Of a DNA stretch of 64,000 nt, positions 54,161 through 63,446 are shown one piece after another; position 1 is the stretch's first letter, and the number at the start of each line of letters is the position of its first letter. The notes under the pieces were generated by a model. That model saw only the letters and a list, made by a program, of their open reading frames with translations. It was not told where the DNA came from and ran no database searches. The stretch is from positions 665,492-729,491 of the forward strand of contig NZ_KE384430.1 of NCBI RefSeq assembly GCF_000425645.1. The letters run 5' to 3'. The translations under genes and the position numbers were made by a program. The DNA is from Gaetbulibacter saemankumensis DSM 17032. GTDB taxonomy: Bacteria > Bacteroidota > Bacteroidia > Flavobacteriales > Flavobacteriaceae.

Positions 54161-54679
54161 ATGTTATCAAAAATCATAGAAGAAGCACTTAATAAGCAAA
54201 TTAAAATAGAAGCAGAATCGTCTCAAATATATTTAGCAATGGCCTGTTGGGCAGAAGTAAAAGGTTTAGAAGGTGTTGCTGGATTTATGTACGATCAATC
54301 TCAGGAAGAACGTGACCACATGCTTAAATTAGTAAAGTTTGTAAACGAGCGTGGAGGCCACGCTCAGGTGTCTGCTTTAGCGGCACCAAATGTAACTTTC
54401 GAAGGGTTTCGGGAAATGTTTCAGGAACTTTTTAATCACGAAGTGTTTGTGTCAGATAGTATTAATGAATTGGTGCATATTAGCCTGCAGGAGAAAGATT
54501 ATGCTACTCATAACTTTTTACAGTGGTATGTTTCCGAGCAGATTGAAGAAGAGGCTATGGCACGTACCATTTTAGATAAAATAAATCTTATTGGCGACGA
54601 TAAAGGAGGTCTTTATCTATTCGATCGTGATATTCAACAGTTATCCGTAACAACTGCTTCAGCAGAAACTCCTGAATAA
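54161..54679 (+). CDS. ftnA: Ferritin
   Basis: The 172-residue iron-storage protein has the four-helix ferritin fold with ferroxidase ligands visible in IKIEAESSQIYLAM (about 14-27), SQEERDHMLK (about 47-56) and YVSEQIEEEAMARTI (about 124-138). It lacks heme-binding features of bacterioferritin. A small Cys-rich protein gene follows 78 bases later, and heme genes are in the same window, although not in the same unit. Confidence 0.96.
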   Translation: MLSKIIEEALNKQIKIEAESSQIYLAMACWAEVKGLEGVAGFMYDQSQEERDHMLKLVKFVNERGGHAQVSALAAPNVTFEGFREMFQELFNHEVFVSDSINELVHISLQEKDYATHNFLQWYVSEQIEEEAMARTILDKINLIGDDKGGLYLFDRDIQQLSVTTASAETPE

Positions 54680-54720
54680 ATTTTAACATTTAATCTTATT
54701 TAGATTTAATTAAAATAACT

Positions 54721-54728
54721 TAGATTTG
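54721..54728 (+). promoter_or_regulatory. -7 box of the small Cys-rich protein gene
   Basis: TAGATTTG is an exact TAnnTTTG match 30 bases before the TTG start codon at 54758, so the small gene probably has its own promoter. Confidence 0.55.
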
Positions 54729-54757
54729 CCCGGTCAAACAATTTTATAATCAAGTTC

Positions 54758-54919
54758 TTGGGCAAGAAAAAGAAAAAAAAGGCAATTAAAAAACTTCATG
54801 AAGCTGGTATAGTGGATGCTTCAAAAGTAAAAAGTAGTTGTTGTAAAAAGTTCAAAAAGGGCGAAAACAAGCGTTGTAAAAAGTGCCCATGCTTTGATTT
54901 ACTTAAAAAAGTAGCTTAA
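54758..54919 (+). CDS. Small Lys/Cys-rich protein, TTG start
   Basis: This 53-residue frame was found by reading the 320-base gap after ferritin. It starts with TTG and reads MGKKKKKKAIKKLHEAGI, then a Cys-rich half with Cys28-Cys29, Cys40, Cys43 and Cys45 (SSCCKKFKKG...KRCKKCPCFDLL). The CC...CxxCxC pattern suggests bound zinc or an Fe-S centre, and the Lys-rich start suggests nucleic-acid or membrane contact. Similar small proteins occur in other flavobacteria, as far as I recall. Function unknown. Confidence 0.72.
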   Translation: MGKKKKKKAIKKLHEAGIVDASKVKSSCCKKFKKGENKRCKKCPCFDLLKKVA

Positions 54920-54999
54920 TAAATTTAAGTATTTTAATAAATAAAAAGTAGGCCCTTTTATATAAGATTGGCCTGCTTTTTGCCTTTAAAAAATAAAAT

Positions 55000-55785
55000 A
55001 TGCCTATGAAAATTGTTATGACAGTTATGCTCATGGCCTTCATTTTAATGTCGAGCTGTAATGCTTCAAAAAATGCAAAATCGGAAAATCCTTCTGATGT
55101 AAATAATGAACCTTATAAAGTAGTAGATTCTCATACTAGTCAAAATGCTTTAGATTGGAATGGTTTTTATTCTGGTACCGCAGCTTGTCCTCATTGTTCC
55201 GGCATTAAAACGGAAATATCTTTATCTGCTGATGAAACTTATGTTTTAAAGGAAGTACATCAAGGTAAAGAAGATAGTGTGGCTATTTCAAAGGGAACTT
55301 TTAAATGGGATGAAGCGGGACAAAAAATATTTTTATCTAAAGCGAATAAGAGAGGTTATTTTGTTGGAGAAAATAGATTGATGCCCTTAGATGATTCTGG
55401 TAATCGTATTACAGGCGAATTGGCTAATAAAAATGTGCTAACCAAATTGATGAATAGCCTTTATGGCGTAAAATGGAAACTTGTAAAATTAAATGGCAAA
55501 GATGTGTCTACTAAAGGGGCATTTATGACCTTTGATTTTAGTGATAATAAGATCTATGGCAACAGTAGTTGTAATACATTTAGGGGTTTGTTTGAAATGG
55601 GTGCCGGAAACAGAATCTTATTTTCTAAGGTGGCGACAACTTTAATGGCTTGTCCGGATATGAGTGTGGAAGCTGCATTCATGGATATCCTTAATAAGGT
55701 TGATAATTTTGCGATAAATAATAAGGTGTTATCACTTAATAAGGCGAGAATGGCACCGTTAGCGGTTTTTGAAACCTCGAAATAA
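55000..55785 (+). CDS. NlpE-like and META domain lipoprotein
   Basis: The 261-residue lipoprotein has a signal ending LMSSC (Cys20), an N-terminal NlpE-like domain (about 50-145) with the CxxC motif Cys63-Pro-His-Cys66, and a META/HslJ domain (about 155-258, GVKWKLVKLNGK, GNSSCNTFRG, ACPDMSVEAAF). NlpE relays copper and surface-attachment stress in E. coli; META proteins bind stress-related ligands. An ATG two codons later is an equally good start. Confidence 0.9.
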   Translation: MPMKIVMTVMLMAFILMSSCNASKNAKSENPSDVNNEPYKVVDSHTSQNALDWNGFYSGTAACPHCSGIKTEISLSADETYVLKEVHQGKEDSVAISKGTFKWDEAGQKIFLSKANKRGYFVGENRLMPLDDSGNRITGELANKNVLTKLMNSLYGVKWKLVKLNGKDVSTKGAFMTFDFSDNKIYGNSSCNTFRGLFEMGAGNRILFSKVATTLMACPDMSVEAAFMDILNKVDNFAINNKVLSLNKARMAPLAVFETSK

Positions 55786-55942
55786 TCTGTTTATTAACAG
55801 TAGTTTGATGGTTTTTAAGTTTCCAAATCCGAAATATTAACATTAATTTGGTATAAATCAAGATGGCATGTAAATAAATTTATATGATCTTTATTCAGGT
55901 AAAAAAACGTATATACTTACGAATACTAATCAAAAAAATAAT

Positions 55943-56413
55943 ATGAAACGAATCCTTTTACTATTGGTGACATTAAGTATTTTGTCTTGTGGAGCTTCAA
56001 AAACTGTGCGTACTTCAAAAAAAGTTATAAAAGGGAATTGGGCTTTAACCAATATCACTTACGACAGATCAGGAAACTATAACATTACTTTACTGAATGA
56101 TGCTTCAAAAAATTGCTTTGAAGGGAGTTATTGGCAGTTTGTTCCTAACAATAATACCGGCGTTTATAATATAGATGCATCAAGTTGTAATACCGGAGCA
56201 AGACATTTTGTGTTCACTATTCAGGAAATTGATCAGCAAACTGGGCTTTACGATTTCTTATTGAAACCTACGAACGAAAAGCATAAATCGGAAACAAATC
56301 AAGGATTTCGTTTAAAGCTATCCGCTTTGTCCGATACGGCGATGCAATGGCAACAGACATTAATGGTAGAAGGGCAGCCATTTACAATTTCAATGAACTT
56401 TACAAAACTTTAA
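55943..56413 (+). CDS. Lipocalin-like lipoprotein
   Basis: The 156-residue protein has a lipoprotein signal ending ILSC (Cys16) and one beta-barrel domain with the lipocalin-like opening GNWALTNITYDRSG. Such proteins bind small hydrophobic molecules. Cys54 and Cys76 (KNCFEG, SSCNTG) may form a disulfide. The OmpA-like gene starts 2 bases after its stop, so the two are probably co-transcribed. Confidence 0.85.
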   Translation: MKRILLLLVTLSILSCGASKTVRTSKKVIKGNWALTNITYDRSGNYNITLLNDASKNCFEGSYWQFVPNNNTGVYNIDASSCNTGARHFVFTIQEIDQQTGLYDFLLKPTNEKHKSETNQGFRLKLSALSDTAMQWQQTLMVEGQPFTISMNFTKL

Positions 56414-56415
56414 TA

Positions 56416-57126
56416 ATGATGATTAATAAAATAATAAAACAAATAGGCATTTTATTTTTAGCGGCTATTTTTACCATGAGTATATCTAGTTGTAAGGCTG
56501 TTCAAAATGCAAATAATAAACAAAAAGGAGCTGTTATTGGTGCTACAGGTGGTGCTATATTAGGAGCCATTATAGGCAATAATGTTGGTAAAGGCGGTAA
56601 TGGAGAATTAGGAGCTGTTATTGGTGGAGCAATAGGAGGCGGTGCAGGTGTTCTTATTGGTAGTAAAATGGATAAACAGGCGCAACAAATAGAAGAAGAA
56701 ATTCCTGGAGCTGAAGTAGAACGTGTTGATAACGGTATTGTAGTCACCTTCGATGAAAACAGTGGTGTTTATTTCGATACCAATAAATACAATATAAATA
56801 CCAAGTCGCAAGAAACTCTTAACAAGTTAATTGGAATTTTTAAGGAATACCCAGACACTAATATTTTAGTGGTAGGGCATACCGACAGCACAGGTTCTGC
56901 AGAGTATAATATGACGCTTTCAAAAAATAGAGCAAATGCAGTTACTAATTATTTAACAAGTAGCGGTATTGGTTCATCGCGCCTAACAACAAACTGGTTT
57001 GGTGAAACTCAGCCTAAATATGATAATGCGACACCAGAAGGACGAGCAAAAAACAGGCGTGTTAATGTAGCTATTGTGCCTAACGATAAAATGATTGAAG
57101 AAGCCAAGCAACAAGCAGGCGAATAA
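56416..57126 (+). CDS. OmpA-family lipoprotein (YiaD-like)
   Basis: The 236-residue protein has a lipoprotein signal (SISSC, Cys26), a glycine-zipper region (about 38-85, repeated GAxxGAxxGxxxG) and an OmpA C-terminal peptidoglycan-binding domain (about 110-228, VYFDTNKYNI, VVGHTDSTGSAEYN and NRRVNVAIVP). It would tie the outer membrane to the wall. I chose the ATG at 56416; an in-frame codon at 56347 lies inside the lipocalin gene. Confidence 0.94.
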   Translation: MMINKIIKQIGILFLAAIFTMSISSCKAVQNANNKQKGAVIGATGGAILGAIIGNNVGKGGNGELGAVIGGAIGGGAGVLIGSKMDKQAQQIEEEIPGAEVERVDNGIVVTFDENSGVYFDTNKYNINTKSQETLNKLIGIFKEYPDTNILVVGHTDSTGSAEYNMTLSKNRANAVTNYLTSSGIGSSRLTTNWFGETQPKYDNATPEGRAKNRRVNVAIVPNDKMIEEAKQQAGE

Positions 57127-57146
57127 AACAATGTATATTTGGTTAC

Positions 57147-57187
57147 ATCTCGTTTTCAATGTTACTTTGGAAACGAGATTTTTTTTG
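57147..57187 (+). terminator. Terminator after the OmpA-like gene
   Basis: Arms 57147-57155 (ATCTCGTTT) and 57171-57179 (AAACGAGAT) with a longer loop and a run of Ts to about 57186. Confidence 0.8.
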
Positions 57188-57202
57188 AATTAAACCCATG
57201 TC

Positions 57203-59329
57203 ATGACGGCAATTGTAAATTTTATAGCGACAAAAACGCAATTATCAGATGTTTCAATAAAAAACACGATTGAATTACTTAATGAAGATTGTACCATTCC
57301 TTTTATATCTAGATATAGAAAGGAGCGCACAGGAAATTTAGACGAAGTTCAAATTGGTGATATCGTCAAGTATAAAGAACAGTTTGAAGCACTTGAAAAA
57401 CGGAAGTTAACTATTCTGAAAGCTCTAGAAGAACAAGGTGTGTTAAGCTCTGATTTAAGGAGTAAAATTGAAAATACTAGTGATATTACCGTTTTAGAGG
57501 ATATTTATTTACCTTTTAAAAAGACCCGTAAAACCAAAGCCGATAAAGCCCGGCAGTTGGGTTTAGAGCCTTTGGCAAAAATTATTATGAGTCAAAATGC
57601 AAACGATATAGAGTCTATTGCATTTAGATATATTAAAGGGGAAATAGATTCTGTTCAGGCTGCGTTAGAAGGAGCCAATCATATCATAGCCGAATGGATA
57701 AATGAACGTACTGATATACGAAATCATATCCGTTATCAGTTAGAACGTTTTGCGCTGATTGAAACGAAAGTAAATAAATCTAAAAAGGATGATGATCATG
57801 CTCAGAAATTTCAAGATTATTTCGATTGGTCTGAATCATTAAATCGCATACCATCGCATAGGTTATTAGCGATTCTTAGAGCTGAAAGTGAAGGGTTTAT
57901 AAAAGTGAAAATCGAGCTCGATCATGATCGTGTTCTTGCTAAAATAGAAGGCCGTATTATTCGTTCTAATAATGCTTGCGCCGCTCAGATAGAAAAAGCT
58001 ATTAAGGATGCCTATAAGCGTTTGTTGTTGCCTTCTTTAAGTAATGAAGCTTTACAAGCTGCGAAAGAGAAAGCCGACGACGCGGCAATATCTGTATTTG
58101 CTAAAAATTTAAAACAATTGCTATTGGGATCACCCTTGGGGGAGAAGCGTGTTTTAGCAATCGATCCTGGATTTAGAACTGGTTGTAAAGTGGTGTGTTT
58201 AGATGCGCAGGGCGGACTTTTATATAATGAAACCATCTATCCGCATCCACCAAAAAATGATAGTACTGGAGCTATTAAAAAAATTAGTTCATTGGCCGAG
58301 GCCTATCAAATTGAAGCCATTGCTATTGGTAATGGTACGGCATCTAGAGAAACTGAATCCCTAATAAGAAAAATTCATTTTAAAAATGAAATTCAGGTTT
58401 TTGTGGTCAGTGAGGCAGGAGCCAGTATTTATTCGGCATCTAAAATTGCTCGCGAAGAATTTCCAAATTATGATGTAACCGTTCGTGGTTCGGTATCTAT
58501 AGGAAGACGATTGCAGGATCCCTTGGCCGAATTAGTTAAGATTGAAGCTAAATCTATTGGTGTAGGACAATATCAGCATGATGTCGATCAGAGTAAATTG
58601 AAGAGCGAACTTGATCGCGTGGTTGAAAGTTGTGTAAATGCTGTGGGCGTAAATATTAATACAGCCAGTAAAAGTTTACTGGGTTACGTGTCTGGAATTG
58701 GCGAAAAACTTGCTGAAAATATTGTGAACTATCGTGATGAAAATGGTGCTTTCCTTTCAAGAGCAGCAATTAAAAAAGTTCCTCGTTTAGGTAATAAAGC
58801 GTTTGAGCAGGGTGCCGCTTTTTTAAGGATTAAGGATGCTAGCAATCCATTAGATGATTCTGCCGTACATCCAGAAAGCTACAGCGTAGTAGAAAAGATG
58901 GCTAAAAGTATGGGTAAGCAGGTAAAAGAATTGGTAGGTAATGCTGAGGTTTTAAGAAAGATTGATCTAAAAAAGTATTGTACAGAAACGGTTGGATTAC
59001 CAACTTTAGAAGATATTATAAAGGAACTTGAAAAACCGGGATTGGATATTCGCGAACAGGCCAAAGTATTTACTTTTAATCAGAATATAAAAACCATTTC
59101 AGATTTAAGAGAAGGACAATTGTTACCTGGGATTGTAAATAATATCACTAATTTTGGTTGCTTTGTGGATATTGGAATAAAAGAAAGTGGACTCATTCAT
59201 GTTTCTAATTTATCCGATAGTTTTGTGAAAGATGTGAACGAGCATGTGCATTTACATCAACAGGTTATTGTGCAGGTATTAAGTGTTGATATTCAAAGAA
59301 AACGAATTCAGTTGAAATTGCATAAATAA
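57203..59329 (+). CDS. tex: Tex-family RNA-binding transcription accessory protein
   Basis: The 708-residue protein has the Tex N-terminal helical domain (1-190, IPFISRYRKERTG), a YqgF-like domain (about 315-440, VLAIDPGFRTGCKV), helix-hairpin-helix repeats (about 490-560, LLGYVSGIGEKLAENIV) and a C-terminal S1 RNA-binding domain (about 636-708, GIVNNITNFGCFVDIG). The order matches bacterial Tex, related to eukaryotic Spt6. It stands alone between terminators. Confidence 0.97.
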   Translation: MTAIVNFIATKTQLSDVSIKNTIELLNEDCTIPFISRYRKERTGNLDEVQIGDIVKYKEQFEALEKRKLTILKALEEQGVLSSDLRSKIENTSDITVLEDIYLPFKKTRKTKADKARQLGLEPLAKIIMSQNANDIESIAFRYIKGEIDSVQAALEGANHIIAEWINERTDIRNHIRYQLERFALIETKVNKSKKDDDHAQKFQDYFDWSESLNRIPSHRLLAILRAESEGFIKVKIELDHDRVLAKIEGRIIRSNNACAAQIEKAIKDAYKRLLLPSLSNEALQAAKEKADDAAISVFAKNLKQLLLGSPLGEKRVLAIDPGFRTGCKVVCLDAQGGLLYNETIYPHPPKNDSTGAIKKISSLAEAYQIEAIAIGNGTASRETESLIRKIHFKNEIQVFVVSEAGASIYSASKIAREEFPNYDVTVRGSVSIGRRLQDPLAELVKIEAKSIGVGQYQHDVDQSKLKSELDRVVESCVNAVGVNINTASKSLLGYVSGIGEKLAENIVNYRDENGAFLSRAAIKKVPRLGNKAFEQGAAFLRIKDASNPLDDSAVHPESYSVVEKMAKSMGKQVKELVGNAEVLRKIDLKKYCTETVGLPTLEDIIKELEKPGLDIREQAKVFTFNQNIKTISDLREGQLLPGIVNNITNFGCFVDIGIKESGLIHVSNLSDSFVKDVNEHVHLHQQVIVQVLSVDIQRKRIQLKLHK

Positions 59330-59330
59330 A

Positions 59331-59357
59331 AAAAAGCGAACTTAAAGTTCGCTTTTT
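59331..59357. terminator. Terminator after tex
   Basis: Arms 59335-59341 (AGCGAAC) and 59347-59353 (GTTCGCT), with flanking A- and T-tracts pairing further, serve the convergent tex and terB genes. Confidence 0.85.
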
Positions 59358-59376
59358 TGTTGAAAAGAACCTAATA

Positions 59377-59808
59377 TTATCGGTTCATATTTTTTATCTG
59401 GTCCATAAATAAATCTAAATCAGCTCCATTATCTACTAGTGTTATTGCTTTGTCAATAATGTATTTTACATTAACGGCATGAAATCCTAAACCTACTGCA
59501 ATTTTTTTAAGTAGCGAATGTTCTTCATCTCCAGAAATATGATCAATACGAACCATACGTACTAAATCATATAATCGTTCTAGTCGGCGGTCGTAAGAGA
59601 CCGGAGGGTTTATGGGGTGTGAAGCATAGTCCTTCAATATTTTTTGATAATCTTCATCATCAATATTTAAATTTTGTGCTAATCTATTTAGAAACGCTCG
59701 TTCGCTATCTGAAATAGTACCATCATCCATGGCAACCCGAACAATTGCAGCGAAATGACTTTCATTACGCTGTTTAAATCCACTGTCAAATAAATCTGAA
59801 AAAGGCAT
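59377..59808 (-). CDS. TerB-family protein
   Basis: The 143-residue protein is a stand-alone TerB helical domain with two acidic metal-binding-type motifs (MDDGTISDSERAFLNR, about 27-42, and ISGDEEHSLLKKI, about 94-106). TerB proteins accompany stress or tellurite-resistance systems, but no other ter gene is near. A second TerB domain occurs in the DjlA-like protein at 49791-50531. It converges with tex. Confidence 0.87.
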   Translation of the reverse strand: MPFSDLFDSGFKQRNESHFAAIVRVAMDDGTISDSERAFLNRLAQNLNIDDEDYQKILKDYASHPINPPVSYDRRLERLYDLVRMVRIDHISGDEEHSLLKKIAVGLGFHAVNVKYIIDKAITLVDNGADLDLFMDQIKNMNR

Positions 59809-60011
59809 ATATGTATAAATTTTTGTATTTGTGAATGTACAATTTTTTTTAAATAAACAAAATATAAAATGTGTGTTTCAAGCAGTCAAATTGTATGAAA
59901 TAAATGAGTGTTTATAAAGAATTTTTAACCTACAAAATCTCTTTTAAATCTTAATTCGCTCTACATTTCAATTTACTAAAATTTGAAGACAAATAAAACA
60001 ATAGTAAGCCT

Positions 60012-60019
60012 TATATTTG
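60012..60019 (+). promoter_or_regulatory. mfd -7 box
   Basis: TATATTTG, an exact TAnnTTTG match, 28 bases before the GTG start of mfd. The 231-base gap before mfd contains nothing else recognisable. Confidence 0.55.
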
Positions 60020-60039
60020 CGAGTATTAAAATTTTTTAG

Positions 60040-63000
60040 GTGAGTAAATCAAATCTATCTCAAACCTATGCACAGACTTTGCAATTGCAAAATCTGCAAA
60101 ATGCTATTGCCCAAACTCAAACTTCGAACGATGTAAACAAAAATCCCAATATCCATTTAAGGGGTTTGGTAGGGTCGTCATTTTCTTTTGTTTTAGCGCA
60201 TGTTTTTAAGACTTCAGATCTCCCATTTTTATTGGTGTTTAACGATAAGGAAGAAGCCGCTTTTTATTTAAACGATTTAGAGCAACTTTGTAACGAAAAT
60301 GATGTGTTGTTCTACCCGGGAAGTTATCGCCGACCTTATCAAATTGAAGAAACCGATAACGCGAATGTGTTATTACGGGCCGAAGTTTTAAATCGAATAA
60401 ATTCCAGAAAAAAGCCAGCCATTATTGTTACTTATCCCGATGCACTTTTTGAGCAGGTGGTAACACGCAGAGAATTGGAACGTAATACTTTAAAGATTTC
60501 GAATGGGGATAATTTATCTATAGATTTTGTAAACGAAGTATTATTCGAATATCAGTTCAAACGTGTCGATTTTGTTACCGAGCCCGGAGAGTTCTCGGTT
60601 CGTGGTGGGATTGTGGATGTGTTTTCGTTTTCTAACGACGAACCATACAGGATAGAATTCTTTGGTGATGAGGTAGATAGTATTCGAACCTTCGATGTAG
60701 AGACTCAGTTATCTATTAATCAGATAAAAAAGATTAGCATCATACCCAATGTGGCTAATAAATTGTTGGAAGAAAAGCGTCAAAGTTTTCTAAAATACAT
60801 TGCCCAAAAAACGGTGGTTTGTTTTAAAAATGCCGATTTGTTTTTCTCTAGAATAGACGATTTTTATGCTAAGGCAGAAGATGCTTTTAAAACCCTATCA
60901 GAAGATATAAAGCATGCCGAGCCGCATGAGCTATTTTGTAATTCTGAATTATTGAAAAAACAACTTTTAGATTTTTCAATTATTGAATTCGGGACTTCGT
61001 CTGTGTTTAATAATTCGGCAGATACTATTATCGAATATAATACCAAGCCGCAACCGTCATTCAATAAACAATTTAATCTTCTTATTGAAGATTTAAATGC
61101 CAATTTCGATAAAGGTTATACCAATTATATTGCTTGCGTTAGTGAACAACAGGCCAAGCGTTTTCATGATATTTTCGACGATTCTAATTTAGAGGTGAAG
61201 CCATATCAGACAGTGGTGCTATCCTTACATCAGGGATTTGTAGATCATGGTAATAAGTTGGTGTGTTATACAGATCATCAGATATTTGAGCGTTACCATA
61301 AATTTCATGTTAAAAATGGCTATGCCAAGAAGCAGGCCATTTCTTTAAAGGAGCTTACCAATTTAGATATAGGTGATTATGTAACACATATCGATCATGG
61401 TATTGGTCGATTTGGTGGTCTTCAAAAAATAGATGTTGAAGGAAAGAAGCAGGAAGCTATTAAATTAATTTATGGCGAACGAGACGTGCTGTATTTAAGC
61501 ATTCACTCCCTGCATAAAATTACTAAGTTTAATGGTAAAGATGGGAAACCACCTAAAATATACAAGCTGGGTAGTACAGCATGGAAAACGTTAAAGGAGA
61601 AAACCAAATCTCGCGTTAAGCATGTAGCCTTTAATTTAATAAAACTTTATGCGAAGCGTAAAACAGAAAAAGGCTTTCAGTATAAGCCCGATAGTTATAT
61701 GCAGCATGAGTTAGAGGCTTCGTTTATTTATGAAGATACGCCCGACCAAAGTAGTGCTACGGCTGACATTAAAGTGGATATGGAAAGTGAGCGTCCCATG
61801 GATCGATTGGTCTGTGGTGATGTTGGTTTCGGAAAAACAGAAGTCGCTATTCGTGCTGCATTTAAAGCTGTAGATAATGGTAAACAGGTAGCCGTTTTAG
61901 TGCCCACAACTATTTTGGCCTATCAACATTACCGAACCTTTTCTCAGCGGTTAAAAGATTTTCCAGTAACAGTCGATTATATAAATCGATTTAGAACGGC
62001 CAAAGAAAAACGTGAAACCTTAGAAGGCGTTGAAAATGGTCATGTCGATATTATCATTGGGACCCATCAATTAGCAAATAAAACGGTTAAGTTCAAGAAT
62101 CTGGGACTACTTATTGTCGATGAAGAACAGAAATTTGGTGTAGCGGTAAAGGAAAAATTAAAGACGATTAAAGAGAATGTCGATGTTTTAACACTTACGG
62201 CAACGCCTATTCCGAGAACACTTCAGTTTAGTTTAATGGCGGCTCGAGATTTGTCCGTTATTACTACGCCTCCTCCAAATCGTTACCCGATAGAAAGTCA
62301 TGTTATTCGATTTAATGAAGAAACGATTCGCGATGCAGTGAGTTACGAGATAGAACGCGGCGGACAGATATTTTTCATTCACAACCGGATTGAAAACATT
62401 AAGGAAGTAGCCGGCATGATTCAACGTTTGGTACCCGATGCTAAAATAGGTATTGGACATGGACAAATGGATGGTAAAAAACTGGAAGAGCTTATGTTGG
62501 CTTTTATCAATGGGGCTTTCGATGTATTAGTAAGTACCACCATTGTAGAAAGTGGATTAGACGTACCTAATGCCAATACCATTTTTATTAATAATGCTAA
62601 TAATTTCGGATTGAGTGATCTACATCAAATGCGTGGACGTGTCGGGCGAAGTAATAAAAAAGCATTCTGTTATTTTATTACGCCGGAATATTCGGCTATG
62701 ACTGATGATGCTCGTAAACGTATTAGTGCTTTAGAACAGTTCACTGAGCTGGGTAGCGGATTTAATATTGCTATGAAAGATCTAGAAATTCGAGGTGCCG
62801 GTGATTTATTAGGTGGAGAGCAAAGTGGATTTATAAATGAAATAGGTTTCGATACCTATCAGAAGATATTAAATGAAGCCATTGAAGAACTTAAAGAAAC
62901 TGAATTTAAGGAGCTTTATAATGAAAATGAAGCGGATAAAGAATACGTAAAAGATGTTACCATTGATTCCGATTTTGAATTGTTATTCCCTGATGATTAC

Positions 63001-63411
63001 GTAAATAATATTGCCGAACGTTTAAATTTATACACGCAGCTTAATAATTTAAAAACGGAAGAGGAACTTAAAACTTTCGAAAATGAACTTATCGATCGTT
63101 TTGGTGAGTTACCAAGTCAGGTTGAAGATTTATTAAATAGTGTGCGTATTAAATGGCTTGCGGCTAAAATAGGTTTCGAGAAAGTCATTATGAAACAGGG
63201 TAAATTTATAGGCTATTTTATAAACGATCAGCAAAGTAGTTTCTATCAAAGTAAAAACTTTACGAAAGTTCTTCAGTATGTTCAAAGTAATCCAATGGCA
63301 TGTAAAATGAAAGAGAAGCAAACGCGTAATGGCTTACGATTATTGCTTACTTTTGAAAAGGTAAAATCGGTAGAGCAGGCTTTAAAAGTGTTAAACCCTA
63401 TCATGGCCTAA
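60040..63411 (+). CDS. mfd: Transcription-repair coupling factor Mfd
   Basis: The 1123-residue ATPase removes stalled RNA polymerase and recruits UvrA. It has UvrB-like N-terminal modules (about 1-320), the RNA polymerase interaction domain (about 440-510, GDYVTHIDHGIGRFGGL), the helicase core with Walker A GDVGFGKT (593-600) and DEEQ (694-697), and a C-terminal TRCF domain (about 975-1080). The start is GTG (MSKSNLSQT). Length is normal. Confidence 0.98.
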   Translation: MSKSNLSQTYAQTLQLQNLQNAIAQTQTSNDVNKNPNIHLRGLVGSSFSFVLAHVFKTSDLPFLLVFNDKEEAAFYLNDLEQLCNENDVLFYPGSYRRPYQIEETDNANVLLRAEVLNRINSRKKPAIIVTYPDALFEQVVTRRELERNTLKISNGDNLSIDFVNEVLFEYQFKRVDFVTEPGEFSVRGGIVDVFSFSNDEPYRIEFFGDEVDSIRTFDVETQLSINQIKKISIIPNVANKLLEEKRQSFLKYIAQKTVVCFKNADLFFSRIDDFYAKAEDAFKTLSEDIKHAEPHELFCNSELLKKQLLDFSIIEFGTSSVFNNSADTIIEYNTKPQPSFNKQFNLLIEDLNANFDKGYTNYIACVSEQQAKRFHDIFDDSNLEVKPYQTVVLSLHQGFVDHGNKLVCYTDHQIFERYHKFHVKNGYAKKQAISLKELTNLDIGDYVTHIDHGIGRFGGLQKIDVEGKKQEAIKLIYGERDVLYLSIHSLHKITKFNGKDGKPPKIYKLGSTAWKTLKEKTKSRVKHVAFNLIKLYAKRKTEKGFQYKPDSYMQHELEASFIYEDTPDQSSATADIKVDMESERPMDRLVCGDVGFGKTEVAIRAAFKAVDNGKQVAVLVPTTILAYQHYRTFSQRLKDFPVTVDYINRFRTAKEKRETLEGVENGHVDIIIGTHQLANKTVKFKNLGLLIVDEEQKFGVAVKEKLKTIKENVDVLTLTATPIPRTLQFSLMAARDLSVITTPPPNRYPIESHVIRFNEETIRDAVSYEIERGGQIFFIHNRIENIKEVAGMIQRLVPDAKIGIGHGQMDGKKLEELMLAFINGAFDVLVSTTIVESGLDVPNANTIFINNANNFGLSDLHQMRGRVGRSNKKAFCYFITPEYSAMTDDARKRISALEQFTELGSGFNIAMKDLEIRGAGDLLGGEQSGFINEIGFDTYQKILNEAIEELKETEFKELYNENEADKEYVKDVTIDSDFELLFPDDYVNNIAERLNLYTQLNNLKTEEELKTFENELIDRFGELPSQVEDLLNSVRIKWLAAKIGFEKVIMKQGKFIGYFINDQQSSFYQSKNFTKVLQYVQSNPMACKMKEKQTRNGLRLLLTFEKVKSVEQALKVLNPIMA

Positions 63412-63446
63412 TTATTGTTCCAAATTATATAAATACAAGTTAAATT

